Shown: positions 55,671-64,000 of the stretch, in pieces
Layout: each line of letters opens with the position of its first letter
Numbering within the stretch: the first letter of the stretch is position 1
Source of the DNA: Vogesella alkaliphila
GTDB lineage: Bacteria > Pseudomonadota > Gammaproteobacteria > Burkholderiales > Chromobacteriaceae
Length of the DNA: 64,000 bases
Direction of reading: 5' to 3'
NCBI RefSeq assembly: GCF_014652475.1
Contig: NZ_BMYW01000001.1
Coordinates: 62,001-126,000 of the forward strand
Translations under genes and position numbers: made by a program
The notes under the pieces: generated by a model
Told to the model about the DNA's origin: nothing
The model's input: only the letters and a program-made list of their open reading frames with translations
The model's database searches: none

Positions 55671-56987
55671 ATGTTCAACACCAGGCTCAAACAGCAGATC
55701 GGCGAGCTGCAACAGCAGCTGCGCACCCAGCAGGCGATTGCCGGCGCACTGGAGCGTGCCTTTGCCAGCGTCCATTTCGATGCGGAGCGCAGGGTGGTGG
55801 CGGCCAACCAGAACTTTCTGGACACGCTGGCTTACCGCCAGCTCGGCGACATCCTCGGCCAGCCGCACAGCCTGTTCTGCGCCAGGGACCATGTCGCCAG
55901 CCGCGACTACGCGCAGTTCTGGGCGCACTTGCAGCGCGGCGAGCCGTTCCAGCGCGAGGTGCAGCGCGTGACCGCCGCGGGCGAGGTGGTGTGGCTGGAG
56001 GCGACGTACAGCCCGATAGCCGACGATGCCGGCCGGATCGGCGGCTATGTGATGTTTGCGACCGACGTCACAGCCCGCGTGCGCGAGGCGGCGCACAACC
56101 GCTCGGTGCTGCAGGCGCTGGATCGCGCGATGGCGACCATCGAGTTCACCCCCGACGGCACCATCGTCGGCGCCAACGCCAACTTCCTGCGCACCATGGG
56201 CTACTCGCTGGAACAGCTGCGCGGCCAGCATCACCGCCTGCTGTGCGAGCGCGAGTTCGCCGGCAGCGCGGAGTACGAACAGCTGTGGCAGCGCCTGCGC
56301 CGCGGCGAGTTCTCTGCCGGCCAGATCCGGCGCCGTCACCGCGACGGCCGCCCGGTGTGGCTGGAGGCCAGCTACAACCCGGTGCTGGACGAAAACGGGC
56401 AGGTGGTCAGCGTGATCAAGTTCGCCACCGACATCAGCGCCCGCGTCGAGCAGGTGCAAAAGGAGCGCGACAGCGCCCAGTTTGCCTACGGTTCGTCACG
56501 GCAGACGCTGGACTGGTCGGACAGCGGCGTGGCCGGCATCCGCCAGAGCGTGGACGAGATCCGGCAGATGGCCGGCAGCATCGAGGCGGCCAGCCACACG
56601 GTGCAGCAGCTGGGCGCGCGCTCGCTGCAGATCACCTCCATCGTGCAGACCATCAAGGACATCGCCGACCAGACCAACCTGCTGGCGCTGAACGCGGCGA
56701 TCGAGGCGGCGCGCGCCGGCGAGACCGGGCGCGGCTTCGCGGTGGTGGCCGACGAGGTGCGCAAGCTGGCGGAGCGCACCAGTGCGTCGACCACCGAGAT
56801 CGCCGCCATGGTCGGCGACATCCAGCAACAGACCGGCAGCGCGGTGCAGAGCATGGCGCAGATCCTGCAACAGGCGCAGCACAGCGTGACGCTGACCCAG
56901 CGCGCGGGCAGCACCATCGAGCAGATCCGCGACGGCGCGCACGCGGTGGTGGAGGCCATCGGCCGCTTTACTCATCTGAAGTCGTGA
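55671..56987 (+). CDS. soluble double-PAS chemoreceptor (BdlA/Aer-like)
   Basis: 438 residues, no membrane helix. Two PAS domains (about 25-130 and 147-255) each end in the PAC-type VWLEA(T/S)Y(S/N)P...FATD pattern, and each carries a Glu/Cys-containing core (SLFCARD; RLLCERE). The C-terminal half is a short MCP signalling domain with the invariant [20 protein letters not shown] and [15 protein letters not shown]. This is the layout of Pseudomonas BdlA and energy-taxis sensors, which sense redox, haem or small ligands in the cytoplasm. A weak ribosome site (GAGAAA). Immediately upstream of ahpC, so a redox cue is plausible. Confidence 0.92.
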   Translation: MFNTRLKQQIGELQQQLRTQQAIAGALERAFASVHFDAERRVVAANQNFLDTLAYRQLGDILGQPHSLFCARDHVASRDYAQFWAHLQRGEPFQREVQRVTAAGEVVWLEATYSPIADDAGRIGGYVMFATDVTARVREAAHNRSVLQALDRAMATIEFTPDGTIVGANANFLRTMGYSLEQLRGQHHRLLCEREFAGSAEYEQLWQRLRRGEFSAGQIRRRHRDGRPVWLEASYNPVLDENGQVVSVIKFATDISARVEQVQKERDSAQFAYGSSRQTLDWSDSGVAGIRQSVDEIRQMAGSIEAASHTVQQLGARSLQITSIVQTIKDIADQTNLLALNAAIEAARAGETGRGFAVVADEVRKLAERTSASTTEIAAMVGDIQQQTGSAVQSMAQILQQAQHSVTLTQRAGSTIEQIRDGAHAVVEAIGRFTHLKS

Positions 56988-57136
56988 GACGGCGCCGCGC
57001 GCCGCTACGGCGGGGCGCGGCAAGGATATGATAAAGAAAATAAAACTATCTGAAAAAAACATTCAATTGGAATTGACTATCGACATCCGGCATGATGCGT
57101 CTGTCGACAACGACTAACCCATCCAAGGAGCGAAGC

Positions 57137-57700
57137 ATGTCCATCATCAACAGCCAGATCAAACCGTTTGCCAGCAAAGCCTTCCACAACGGCCAGTTCA
57201 TCGACGTGACTGACCAGACCCTGCTGGGCAAGTGGTCCGTTGTCTTCTTCTACCCGGCCGACTTCACCTTCGTGTGCCCGACCGAACTGGGCGACCTGGC
57301 TGACCTGTACCCGCAGTTCCGTGATCTGGGCGTGGAAATCTACTCGGTATCCACCGACACCCACTTCACCCACAAGGCGTGGCACGACACCTCCGACACC
57401 ATCAAGAAGATCAAGTACCCGATGCTGGCCGACCCTACCCACCTGATCGCCCGCAACTTCGGCGTGCTGATCGAGGAAGCCGGCCTCGCCGACCGCGGCA
57501 CCTTCGTGATCGACCCGCAGGGCAAGATCCAGATCGTGGAAATCAACGCCGGTGGCGTGGGCCGCGATGCCGCCGAGCTGCTGCGCAAGGTGAAGGCCGC
57601 CCAGTACGTGGCCGCCCACCCGGGTGAAGTGTGCCCGGCCAAGTGGCAGGAAGGCGATGCCACCTTGGCACCGTCGCTGGACCTGGTCGGCAAGATCTAA
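57137..57700 (+). CDS. ahpC: alkyl hydroperoxide reductase C (peroxiredoxin)
   Basis: 187 residues, the standard AhpC length. The peroxidatic Cys is in [13 protein letters not shown] (near residue 47) and the resolving Cys in GEVCPAKW (near 166); KAWHDTS and DRGTFVIDP are typical. Reduces H2O2 and organic hydroperoxides in the cytosol, using AhpF. AAGGAG lies seven bases before the ATG; the AT-rich 57020-57090 should hold the promoter. ahpF follows after 235 bp. Confidence 0.96.
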   Translation: MSIINSQIKPFASKAFHNGQFIDVTDQTLLGKWSVVFFYPADFTFVCPTELGDLADLYPQFRDLGVEIYSVSTDTHFTHKAWHDTSDTIKKIKYPMLADPTHLIARNFGVLIEEAGLADRGTFVIDPQGKIQIVEINAGGVGRDAAELLRKVKAAQYVAAHPGEVCPAKWQEGDATLAPSLDLVGKI

Positions 57701-57935
57701 GCAAAGCCGCTGCGTGCCCGTGATTGTGGGCGCGGCGCGGGGGCTTGCCGTACGCCATGTACTGTCTGCGCCCCCGCTTGCCTGCCTTCGCGCTCTCGGG
57801 CCGAATCATCGGCGGAAACCAGGTGGGAGAAAACCTCCCCAACACCCGACATTCATTGCCGGGTGCCCCGGAAAACGGCCTCGCGGCCAACCCTGACGCC
57901 GCTTTCCCGGGTACCCGAAATCAAGGATACGTACC

Positions 57936-59510
57936 ATGCTGGACAACAATATCAAGACCCAACTGCAAAGCTATCTCACCAACCTGCAACACCCGATCGA
58001 GCTGGTCGCCAGCCTGGGCGGCGGCACCAAGGACGAGGAAGTGCGCGGCCTGCTGGCCGATATCGCCAGCCTGTCCGACAAGGTGAGCGTGCGCTTTGAC
58101 GGCAGCGATGCGCGCCAGCCTTCGTTCAGCGTTGGCCGCGCCGGCGACGCTGCCCCGCGCGTGCACTTTGCCGGCGTGCCGATGGGCCACGAATTCACTT
58201 CGCTGGTGCTGGCGCTGTTGCAGGTGGGCGGCCACCCGTCCAAGGCCGGGCAGGAGCTGATCCAGCAGATCAAAGACCTGCGCGGCGAATACACGTTTGA
58301 AACCTATATCTCGCTGTCGTGCCAGAACTGCCCGGACGTGGTGCAGGCGCTGAACCTGATGGCGGTGCTGAACCCGAACATCCGCCACACCATGATCGAC
58401 GGCGCGCTGTTCCAGAACGAGGTGTCCGCCCGCCAGATCATGTCGGTACCCACCGTGTACCTGAACGGTGAAGTGTTCGGCCAGGGCCGCATGGGGCTGG
58501 AAGAGATCGTCGCCAGGCTGGATACCGGCGCCGCCGCCCGCGACGCTGAGAAGCTGGCACAGAAAGACGCCTTCGACGTACTGGTGGTAGGCGGTGGCCC
58601 GGCCGGTGCCGCGGCGGCCATCTACACGGCGCGCAAGGGCATCCGTACCGGCGTGGTGGCCGAGCGTTTCGGCGGCCAGGTGCTGGACACCATGGGCATC
58701 GAGAACTTCATCTCGGTGAAAGAGACCGAAGGCCCGAAACTGGCGATGGCGCTGGAACAGCACGTCAAGGAATACGACGTGGACGTGATGAACCTGCAGC
58801 GCGCCAGCAAGCTGGTTCCGGCCAGCGAAAGCGCCAGCGGGCTCACCGAAGTGCAGCTGCAAAGCGGCGCCACGCTGCGCGCCAAAACCGTGATTATCGC
58901 CACTGGTGCGCGCTGGCGCGAAATGAACGTGCCGGGCGAGCAGCAATACCGCAACAAGGGCGTGGCCTACTGCCCGCATTGCGATGGCCCGCTGTTCAAG
59001 GGCAAGCGCGTGGCGGTGATCGGCGGTGGCAACTCCGGCGTGGAGGCGGCCATCGATCTGGCCGGCATCGTGTCGCACGTTACCCTGCTGGAATTCGGCG
59101 ATGCCATGCGTGCCGACGCCGTGCTGCAGCACAAGCTGCGCAGCCTGCCCAACGTGACGGTGATCCTGCAGGCGCAGACCACCGAAGTCACCGGTGACGG
59201 CAGCAAGGTGAACGGCCTGCGTTACACCGACCGCGTCAGCGGCGAAGCGCGCCATATCGAACTGGAAGGCATCTTCGTGCAGATCGGCCTGCTGCCGAAC
59301 ACCGACTGGCTGCGTGGCAGCGTGGAGCTCTCCAGCCGTGGCGAGATACTGGTTGGCCGCCATCAGGACACCACCGTACCCGGCGTGTTCGCCGCCGGCG
59401 ATGTGACCGACGTGCCGTACAAGCAGATCATCATCGCCATGGGCGAGGGCGCCAAGGCTGCGCTCGGGGCCTTCGACCACCTGATCCGCAGCGGCGTCGC
59501 CGCCAGCTGA
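57936..59510 (+). CDS. ahpF: alkyl hydroperoxide reductase F (NADH:disulfide reductase)
   Basis: 524 residues. The N-terminal tandem thioredoxin-fold domain has [12 protein letters not shown] (near residue 129). A FAD domain has [19 protein letters not shown] (near 213). A thioredoxin-reductase-like NADH domain has the redox pair [12 protein letters not shown] (near 347) and [16 protein letters not shown], ending [22 protein letters not shown]. Regenerates AhpC with NADH. The gap before it (57701-57935) shows no gene. Confidence 0.96.
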   Translation: MLDNNIKTQLQSYLTNLQHPIELVASLGGGTKDEEVRGLLADIASLSDKVSVRFDGSDARQPSFSVGRAGDAAPRVHFAGVPMGHEFTSLVLALLQVGGHPSKAGQELIQQIKDLRGEYTFETYISLSCQNCPDVVQALNLMAVLNPNIRHTMIDGALFQNEVSARQIMSVPTVYLNGEVFGQGRMGLEEIVARLDTGAAARDAEKLAQKDAFDVLVVGGGPAGAAAAIYTARKGIRTGVVAERFGGQVLDTMGIENFISVKETEGPKLAMALEQHVKEYDVDVMNLQRASKLVPASESASGLTEVQLQSGATLRAKTVIIATGARWREMNVPGEQQYRNKGVAYCPHCDGPLFKGKRVAVIGGGNSGVEAAIDLAGIVSHVTLLEFGDAMRADAVLQHKLRSLPNVTVILQAQTTEVTGDGSKVNGLRYTDRVSGEARHIELEGIFVQIGLLPNTDWLRGSVELSSRGEILVGRHQDTTVPGVFAAGDVTDVPYKQIIIAMGEGAKAALGAFDHLIRSGVAAS

Positions 59511-59514
59511 GGCC

Positions 59515-59547
59515 AAGGTTGGCCGCAACGAGCCTGCGGCCAACCTT
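59515..59547 (+). terminator. terminator built from an inverted pair of the DUS-like word
   Basis: Exact words at 59515-59527 and 59535-59547 in opposite orientation form a perfect 13-bp stem with a 7-base loop, starting four bases after the ahpF stop. It is followed by only a weak T-rich stretch (GTCATTCTGTCATT). Confidence 0.85.
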
Positions 59548-59570
59548 GTCATTCTGTCATTGCCGGAGCA

Positions 59571-59596
59571 AGCCCCGCATCGTTCGATGCGGGGTT
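59571..59596 (+). terminator. second hairpin after ahpF
   Basis: Perfect 12-bp stem AGCCCCGCATCG / CGATGCGGGGTT (G-T at none; loop TT) followed by TGGG. Probably a backup terminator; the T-run is short. Confidence 0.6.
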
Positions 59597-59759
59597 TGGG
59601 CACGACGCGTCGCCAGCCGGCCCACGATCTGCGCCCGGGTCTATACTGCATTGCCGCCGCATCGCTGCCTGTCTGTGTCGTGCTCTCCCGTGGTGCTTTC
59701 TGCCGCAAAAATGCCGATCAATACCGCTTTCCCTGCCGGTTTTCCTGATGTTATATTTT

Positions 59760-60031
59760 CAACTGTTGCTTGAATCTGTTTTCACCATAACCTACGATGA
59801 AGCGTAACAAAACCAGCCGGCATCAGGGAGGAGGGCTTTCGTCACGGTCTGGGATTGTCAGGACGAGGTGTACTACCGATAGAGCTTGGGTGGTGGTGCC
59901 GGCATAGTCCGGCCGCGGCCGCCGCATAAAAGACAAGATGAAGTAAACATTCTCGGCACGTGCCACGAGGTGGGAATCACGCGTGCGATTCCTTGGCAGG
60001 AACCGCCTTTGGAAAGTCAGAGGAGGTTATC
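59760..60031 (+). other. long structured 5' region of the secreted-protein gene
   Basis: About 270 bases with no gene. AT-rich promoter-like DNA at 59745-59815 is followed by a leader with GGCACGTGCC (59955-59964), CCAC-GAG-GTGG (59963-59973) and GGAATC-8-GATTCC (59973-59992), ending in the strong AGAGGAGG site for the GTG at 60032. Stacked hairpins this close to the start could regulate translation. I compared it from memory with the c-di-GMP-I riboswitch and did not find its consensus. Confidence 0.4.
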
Positions 60032-61762
60032 GTGAGAACACTCACATTACGAAGTACTTTAACAGCCGCCGGTTTGTGTCTGTCAGTGATACTGGCCGGC
60101 TTGTCAACCGCCTACGCCCAGGTACCCAAAGAAGATCCATTCGAGCTGGATGGCAACGCCCTTGATGGTGCCGCTGCCGGCTTCGACTGGGAAACCTTCC
60201 AAACGAAACCGAATACCCAAAAATTCATCATCGATAAATTCAATGACTCGACTGATGACAATTTCTTCAAAGGCGGTTCTAAAGACGAGCGCGACATCAG
60301 CTCTGCCGGTGTTACGCAAAACTACTGGCTGAATACGCCAACCACCCCACCGGATAAGGACGATATCGAGCATGCCTTTGCGGTCAACACCGTGGTGAAC
60401 GGTGAGCAAGTCATCTACTTTGGTGCGGATCGCCTGTCCAATAGTGGTGACGCCGCTATCGGGTTCTGGTTTTTCAAGAACAAGATTAGCGAAAAGGCTG
60501 ATGGAACATTCAGTGGGGTCCACAGTGTTGGTGATGTACTCGTCACTTCAGACTTCAAGCAGGGGGGGTCGGCGAGCGTTATCAACGTATTTAAATGGAA
60601 TGGCAATCCGCAAAGCCCGTTGACTCTGGTTGCCTCATCGACAACCGGCGGTGGTTCAACCGATGCAAATGGTGTCTTCTGTCTCACCAATCTGAGTGCC
60701 TGTGCCGCAGCGAACAGTTCTCCAGTGGGGGTGCCTCCTACTTGGTCTTACTATTACAAGGACAGCGGCGTTAACCAGGTCACCACTTACCCCACCGGTA
60801 CCTTCTTTGAGGGTGGCATCAATGTCAAAGACCTGTTCGGTGCGAACCAGTGCTTTGCCAGCTTCCTTGCCATGACTCGTACTTCAGCATCGACAACGGC
60901 ACAACTGAAGGACTTCGCCTTGGGTGACTTCCCTGTTTGCAGTGTCAATGTGGAGAAGGTATGTGATGTCGGCGTTCCTCCTGTAGTAAACCAGGACGGT
61001 TCTTCGATTGATACCACGTTCAAAGTAACCATTGTCAATGATGGCGGGGCCCCCTTGTCTGACATTCGTGTCAAGGAGGATTTCACTCGTGGTACCAACC
61101 CGCTCCTGTTCCCGGTCACTGGAGACATCTGCCAGATCACTGCAATTACTGGCGACACCGTGAATGCCCCGAGTGTACCGATTACCTTGATTGATAGTGC
61201 TGGCACCAAGGGCGAGGTAAAAGTGTCCGACTCCCTAGTAGGAACCATCACACTCACTGTCGCATGCAAAACCAAGCTGAATGGTCTTGCCAACCAGATC
61301 GAGGTGATTACCGGGTCGACCCCGGGGGCTTCTGATGTCAAAGACCTGGACATCATGACTGATGCCGAGATTTGCAAAGCGACTGTTGCTCCGGGCATCG
61401 AAGTAATCAAGGACTGCAGTGCAACGCCACCGGCTGTGACAATGACTGGCGGTGTAACCCCTAAAGTGTGTGTCGATATTACTGTCAAGAATACCTCAGG
61501 TGAGGACTTGACTGATGTATCGGTAATCGACCCATATTTGAATGGTGGTTTGTCAATCTATAGCGATAACCTGGATTCCAACTCCAGTAAGTCGCTTGGC
61601 ACTTTCTGCTACAACCCGACCGCCTCTGACAGCGGTGAAACTGATCCGAGCAAGATCACCTACACAGATCAGGTGACAGCTAAAGGGACCGGTGTTGTCA
61701 GTGGTCAGGAAGCAAGCCATAGCGATACCGCGACTTGCAACCTGTGCCCTGTAACTAACTAA
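60032..61762 (+). CDS. secreted protein with DUF11-like repeats, function unknown
   Basis: 576 residues from a GTG with AGGAGG ideally placed. The Sec signal peptide is MRTLTLRSTLTAAGLCLSVI...STAYA, cleaved before QVPKEDPF. The first 300 residues (Asp/Gly/Asn-rich, e.g. DSTDDNFFKGGSKDERD) are unfamiliar. The second half holds two DUF11/CARDB-like beta domains opening VEKVCDVGVPPVV and VIKDCSATPPAV, each with ...ISVIVKN/VTIVND-type strands (TFKVTIVNDGGAPLSDIRV; DITVKNTSGEDLTDVSV). Paired Cys suggest disulfides. Base composition and codon use are much richer in A+T than the rest of the window. No LPXTG or C-terminal anchor seen, so it is probably secreted or surface-attached. Confidence 0.75.
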   Translation: MRTLTLRSTLTAAGLCLSVILAGLSTAYAQVPKEDPFELDGNALDGAAAGFDWETFQTKPNTQKFIIDKFNDSTDDNFFKGGSKDERDISSAGVTQNYWLNTPTTPPDKDDIEHAFAVNTVVNGEQVIYFGADRLSNSGDAAIGFWFFKNKISEKADGTFSGVHSVGDVLVTSDFKQGGSASVINVFKWNGNPQSPLTLVASSTTGGGSTDANGVFCLTNLSACAAANSSPVGVPPTWSYYYKDSGVNQVTTYPTGTFFEGGINVKDLFGANQCFASFLAMTRTSASTTAQLKDFALGDFPVCSVNVEKVCDVGVPPVVNQDGSSIDTTFKVTIVNDGGAPLSDIRVKEDFTRGTNPLLFPVTGDICQITAITGDTVNAPSVPITLIDSAGTKGEVKVSDSLVGTITLTVACKTKLNGLANQIEVITGSTPGASDVKDLDIMTDAEICKATVAPGIEVIKDCSATPPAVTMTGGVTPKVCVDITVKNTSGEDLTDVSVIDPYLNGGLSIYSDNLDSNSSKSLGTFCYNPTASDSGETDPSKITYTDQVTAKGTGVVSGQEASHSDTATCNLCPVTN

Positions 61763-61779
61763 GCAGGCGGTCTTTAAGC

Positions 61780-61810
61780 AAAAGGCGATGGGAGTACCCA
61801 TCGCCTTTTT
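61780..61810. terminator. bidirectional terminator between convergent secreted-protein genes
   Basis: Perfect 13-bp stem AAAAGGCGATGGG / CCCATCGCCTTTT, AGTA loop, with T-tracts on both strands. It serves the gene ending at 61762 and the protease ending at 61833. Confidence 0.93.
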
Positions 61811-61832
61811 CCTGTCCGGACCCTAGCCAGAT

Positions 61833-63863
61833 TTAGTTTGCGTTAAACGTGGTAGTAGCCTTTGCGCTTTGACCGCTGCTGACGACGGTGTTGCTGACTT
61901 GGTAGGTACCAGCCGGATCCTTTTGCTTGTTGAGGCGCAATTTGTACACTGCCTTGCCGTTGGCATCAGTGATGGCACTGGCGGTGATTGTGCTGCCATT
62001 GGGCTTGATGACGGCAAAGCTGATGCTGGTGCTGCCCAGTGGTAGACCGCTTTTTGTTGCTGTGGCTGTAATGGTCACGGTATCCCCGCGCTGATAACTG
62101 GTCTTGTCCGTCACGACCGTGGTGGCCAAGCTGCTGACTGCAATCGAGTACGCCGCTGAGCCGGTACCGCTGTAGCTTGCATTGGCGCTATTGATTGCCG
62201 TTACTCCGATCGTATAGGAACCAGATATGGCCGTGCTGGCGGACGTTACCGCCAGGGTGGTGGAGGCTGAGTTACCCGGTGCCAGAGAGAGCGAGGTCGA
62301 TGTCCATTGCCCGGCCCAGCCGCTGGGCAGACTTGCCTGCAGATTGAAGCTTGTCGTCGGACAGGCAGAACTGTCGTTGTTGGTCACCGCTACGGTATAG
62401 CTGACAGGAGTGCCAGCTACCACTGTTGTGCTTTGCAAAGGCGATACAAGCAGTGATGGCTTGCCAAGAGTACAGGCGGATTTGGCAAAGGAAATATCAA
62501 CTCCCGCACCACTGCTATCCGCCCAGGTGGTGGTAATGGTCAAGCCGGTAGCCGTATCGGTGTAGCTGCGGCCAACGCCGAGTGCACCATCCTTCAAGTC
62601 TCCTACACTCGATGCGGTGTAACTGTTTGGCGTCATGTCCAGCAAGAAGCTGCCCAGATTGTTGGTGACTACCTCGTCGGCCATGCGTACTTGTATACCA
62701 CTGGTAAGGTTACCCACCCCGCTGAGCACGCTATCCGATCCGATCGGTTGGCGGTACTCCAGGTAGTACCATGTCTTGATGCCAGTCGCCGGATCAATGC
62801 CTTTGAGGATTTTCAGGGCTTTGGGGTTGTTGCTGCTGGTTTCATAAGGGTCGAGACGATAACTGCCGCTTTCCTGGACCGTGACGATTGGGGGCGTAAC
62901 GCTGCTATTCAGCCAGCCCAAGTACTCCTTTTCGAAAGCATTGAAGTGTCCTGGGCGGCTGCCCATGAGATCGGCACCATCACCATAGTCCAGAACGGTA
63001 CAGTTACCGGTCAGCGAGCCCGCATCACAGTCCAGACCATGGGCATGATTCAACCCTAGGTTATGCCCTAATTCATGGCCGACAACATTTAGGTCAAAGT
63101 AACCATTGATCCAGGCGTTGGAGGGGTTTCCGCCCATCAAGGCAAGCCCGGCCCAGGAGCAGGCTGTATTGCGGGGAAACATGTATACGAAGCGGGTATA
63201 GCCCGACAAGTCAGCCCCCGCTGCGGTGGCCGCCTGCTTGGCATAGGTTTCGACGGCCGTCATGTCGCAAGTCTTGTTGAATGGCGCCATGTGCCAGCCG
63301 AATACTGAGCCATTCAGCCACGTCTGCTGGTGAGAGTTCTCTTTGAAGAAGTTGCTGACCGTACCAAAGACCAGGCTTTGCACCTGTGCTGGCGTGACGG
63401 GCTGCGACTGGTCATCCTGGAAGTTCACCAGAATGACTGCGGTTTTTTGTTCGCCCAAGGGGTTGTTATAGGCTGCTGCCAGTATCTGGATGCTGCCTTC
63501 AGTACTGGTATCGAGTGCCAGCAGGTTGCCGTTCTTGCTGCCGCGCACGCGCACCTTGCTGCCTGACGGATAGTGGACGGGACGCTGGCTGAATTTCAGC
63601 TCGTAGCGCTCACCGGCCTCGGTTTTCAGGAAGTGCCGGGTCCGGCTCTTCTTGTTCTTGAAATCATCCTCGTGCAGCACTTCCAGCTCGCCTTCCAGCT
63701 CGACCCGCGTACTGCTGGTGCTGGTTTGAACCGTCGCTTTGCCCGCGCCAGCAGACTGGGCAAAGCCCGGGGTGACAAGGCACAGCTGCAGCAAGCAGGC
63801 ACCCAGCAACATCGTCCGCAGGCCGAAACGTTGGCCGCAGGCACGCATTGCGCGTTGAAGCAT
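61833..63863 (-). CDS. secreted M11 (gametolysin-like) metalloprotease with Ig-like C-terminus
   Basis: 676 residues from ATG 63863 (AGAGGAA upstream; an ATG at 63905 is also in frame). The signal peptide ends ...CLVTPGFAQ. The catalytic domain (about 140-400) carries the zinc motif VVGHELGHNLGLNHAHGLD (HExxHxxGxxH, near residue 266) and a Met-turn-like DLMGSRPGHFNA. The C-terminus has a NEW3-like beta domain (about 470-565) and an Ig/Big-type domain (about 580-675, TDKTSYQRGDTVTITATAT). Extracellular enzyme; its substrate is unknown. Convergent with, and similar in base composition to, the DUF11-repeat protein, so the two may act together. Confidence 0.88.
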   Translation of the reverse strand: MLQRAMRACGQRFGLRTMLLGACLLQLCLVTPGFAQSAGAGKATVQTSTSSTRVELEGELEVLHEDDFKNKKSRTRHFLKTEAGERYELKFSQRPVHYPSGSKVRVRGSKNGNLLALDTSTEGSIQILAAAYNNPLGEQKTAVILVNFQDDQSQPVTPAQVQSLVFGTVSNFFKENSHQQTWLNGSVFGWHMAPFNKTCDMTAVETYAKQAATAAGADLSGYTRFVYMFPRNTACSWAGLALMGGNPSNAWINGYFDLNVVGHELGHNLGLNHAHGLDCDAGSLTGNCTVLDYGDGADLMGSRPGHFNAFEKEYLGWLNSSVTPPIVTVQESGSYRLDPYETSSNNPKALKILKGIDPATGIKTWYYLEYRQPIGSDSVLSGVGNLTSGIQVRMADEVVTNNLGSFLLDMTPNSYTASSVGDLKDGALGVGRSYTDTATGLTITTTWADSSGAGVDISFAKSACTLGKPSLLVSPLQSTTVVAGTPVSYTVAVTNNDSSACPTTSFNLQASLPSGWAGQWTSTSLSLAPGNSASTTLAVTSASTAISGSYTIGVTAINSANASYSGTGSAAYSIAVSSLATTVVTDKTSYQRGDTVTITATATKSGLPLGSTSISFAVIKPNGSTITASAITDANGKAVYKLRLNKQKDPAGTYQVSNTVVSSGQSAKATTTFNAN
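63827..63839 (+). repeat. 13-bp DUS-like word inside a gene
   Basis: Exact AACGTTGGCCGCA on the strand opposite to the protease coding strand, within its signal-peptide region. Confidence 0.85.
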
Positions 63864-64000
63864 GACATTCCTCTCATCATCAAAAGAAAAGACCATCCCC
63901 CGCAACTGCCCACACCGCTGATCACCGTACTCGTAGAAAACGCATTTTCTGAAAGCAGGCTAAATATTTTTATTGATGCGGTGTTATTTTTATTGGCATC

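Noticed and set aside
57020-57136. OxyR-binding site ahead of ahpC
   Set aside because: The region is AT-rich and contains CTATC twice, but the four-fold ATAG spacing of OxyR sites could not be traced with confidence.
59760-60031. c-di-GMP-I (GEMM) riboswitch
   Set aside because: The leader is structured, but I could not find the conserved core strings or the tetraloop/receptor arrangement of that class.

Overview
The window is GC-rich, densely packed bacterial DNA. Zinc-ribbon PqiA/PqiB/PqiC, an arginine succinyltransferase (AST) operon under an AraC-type ArgR, a YdiJ-type D-2-hydroxyglutarate dehydrogenase, LysR/Lrp/GntR regulators and chemoreceptors all point to a betaproteobacterium. Neisseriales/Chromobacteriaceae (Vogesella, Aquitalea, Chromobacterium-like) is my best guess; it is an inference from gene content and style, not from a marker gene. 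No rRNA, tRNA, CRISPR array, integrase or intact insertion sequence was seen.

Layout. 0-5 kb: a DMT permease (cut by the left edge) and a GntR/FCD regulator, divergent from an SDR / APH-type kinase / class-III PLP enzyme operon. That operon is preceded by an 18-copy 8-bp tandem repeat and by paired TGATGCATCA palindromes. 5-8.6 kb: pqiA1-pqiA2-pqiB-pqiC, a lipid-transport envelope system. 8.6-11.2 kb: a bestrophin-like membrane protein and two phosphoribosyltransferases. 11.4-16.7 kb: AMP-forming acyl-CoA synthetase, 2-oxoacid dehydrogenase E1alpha, E1beta and E2, and an acyl carrier protein. 16.8-25.3 kb: a one-strand cluster of two Lrp regulators, a methionine gamma-lyase-like PLP enzyme, a complete polar amino acid ABC transporter, an aldehyde dehydrogenase and a homoserine dehydrogenase-like protein; together they read as homoserine/methionine uptake and catabolism. 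25.6-33.3 kb: a lone amino acid binding protein, a DUF3079 protein, and the arginine regulator followed by astC-aruF-aruG-astD. 33.5-44.9 kb: an EAL phosphodiesterase, then LysR with divergent DUF1338/HglS-like enzyme, ydiJ, a TPP enzyme and a DUF1993 protein (probable lysine-to-2-oxoglutarate route). 45-51.7 kb: LysR, MFS permease, amino acid-type ABC transporter and a cytosine-deaminase-like amidohydrolase. 51.7-59.5 kb: a beta-CASP metallo-hydrolase, two chemoreceptors, ahpC and ahpF. 59.8-63.9 kb: an AT-richer secreted protein with DUF11-like repeats, convergent with an M11-type secreted metalloprotease.

The most striking thing is not a gene. A 13-bp word, AA(G/C)GTTGGCCGCA, occurs at 22 sites in 64 kb. 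It lies on both strands, inside genes and between them, three times as a perfect 20-bp palindrome and twice as inverted pairs forming terminators. This is the habit of DNA uptake sequences (DUS/USS) in Neisseria and Pasteurellaceae, but with an unrelated sequence. A second repeat family has self-complementary arms that differ from copy to copy around a shared core; it sits at about 33.4, 42.1 and 42.3 kb, with a possible remnant at 31.8 kb.
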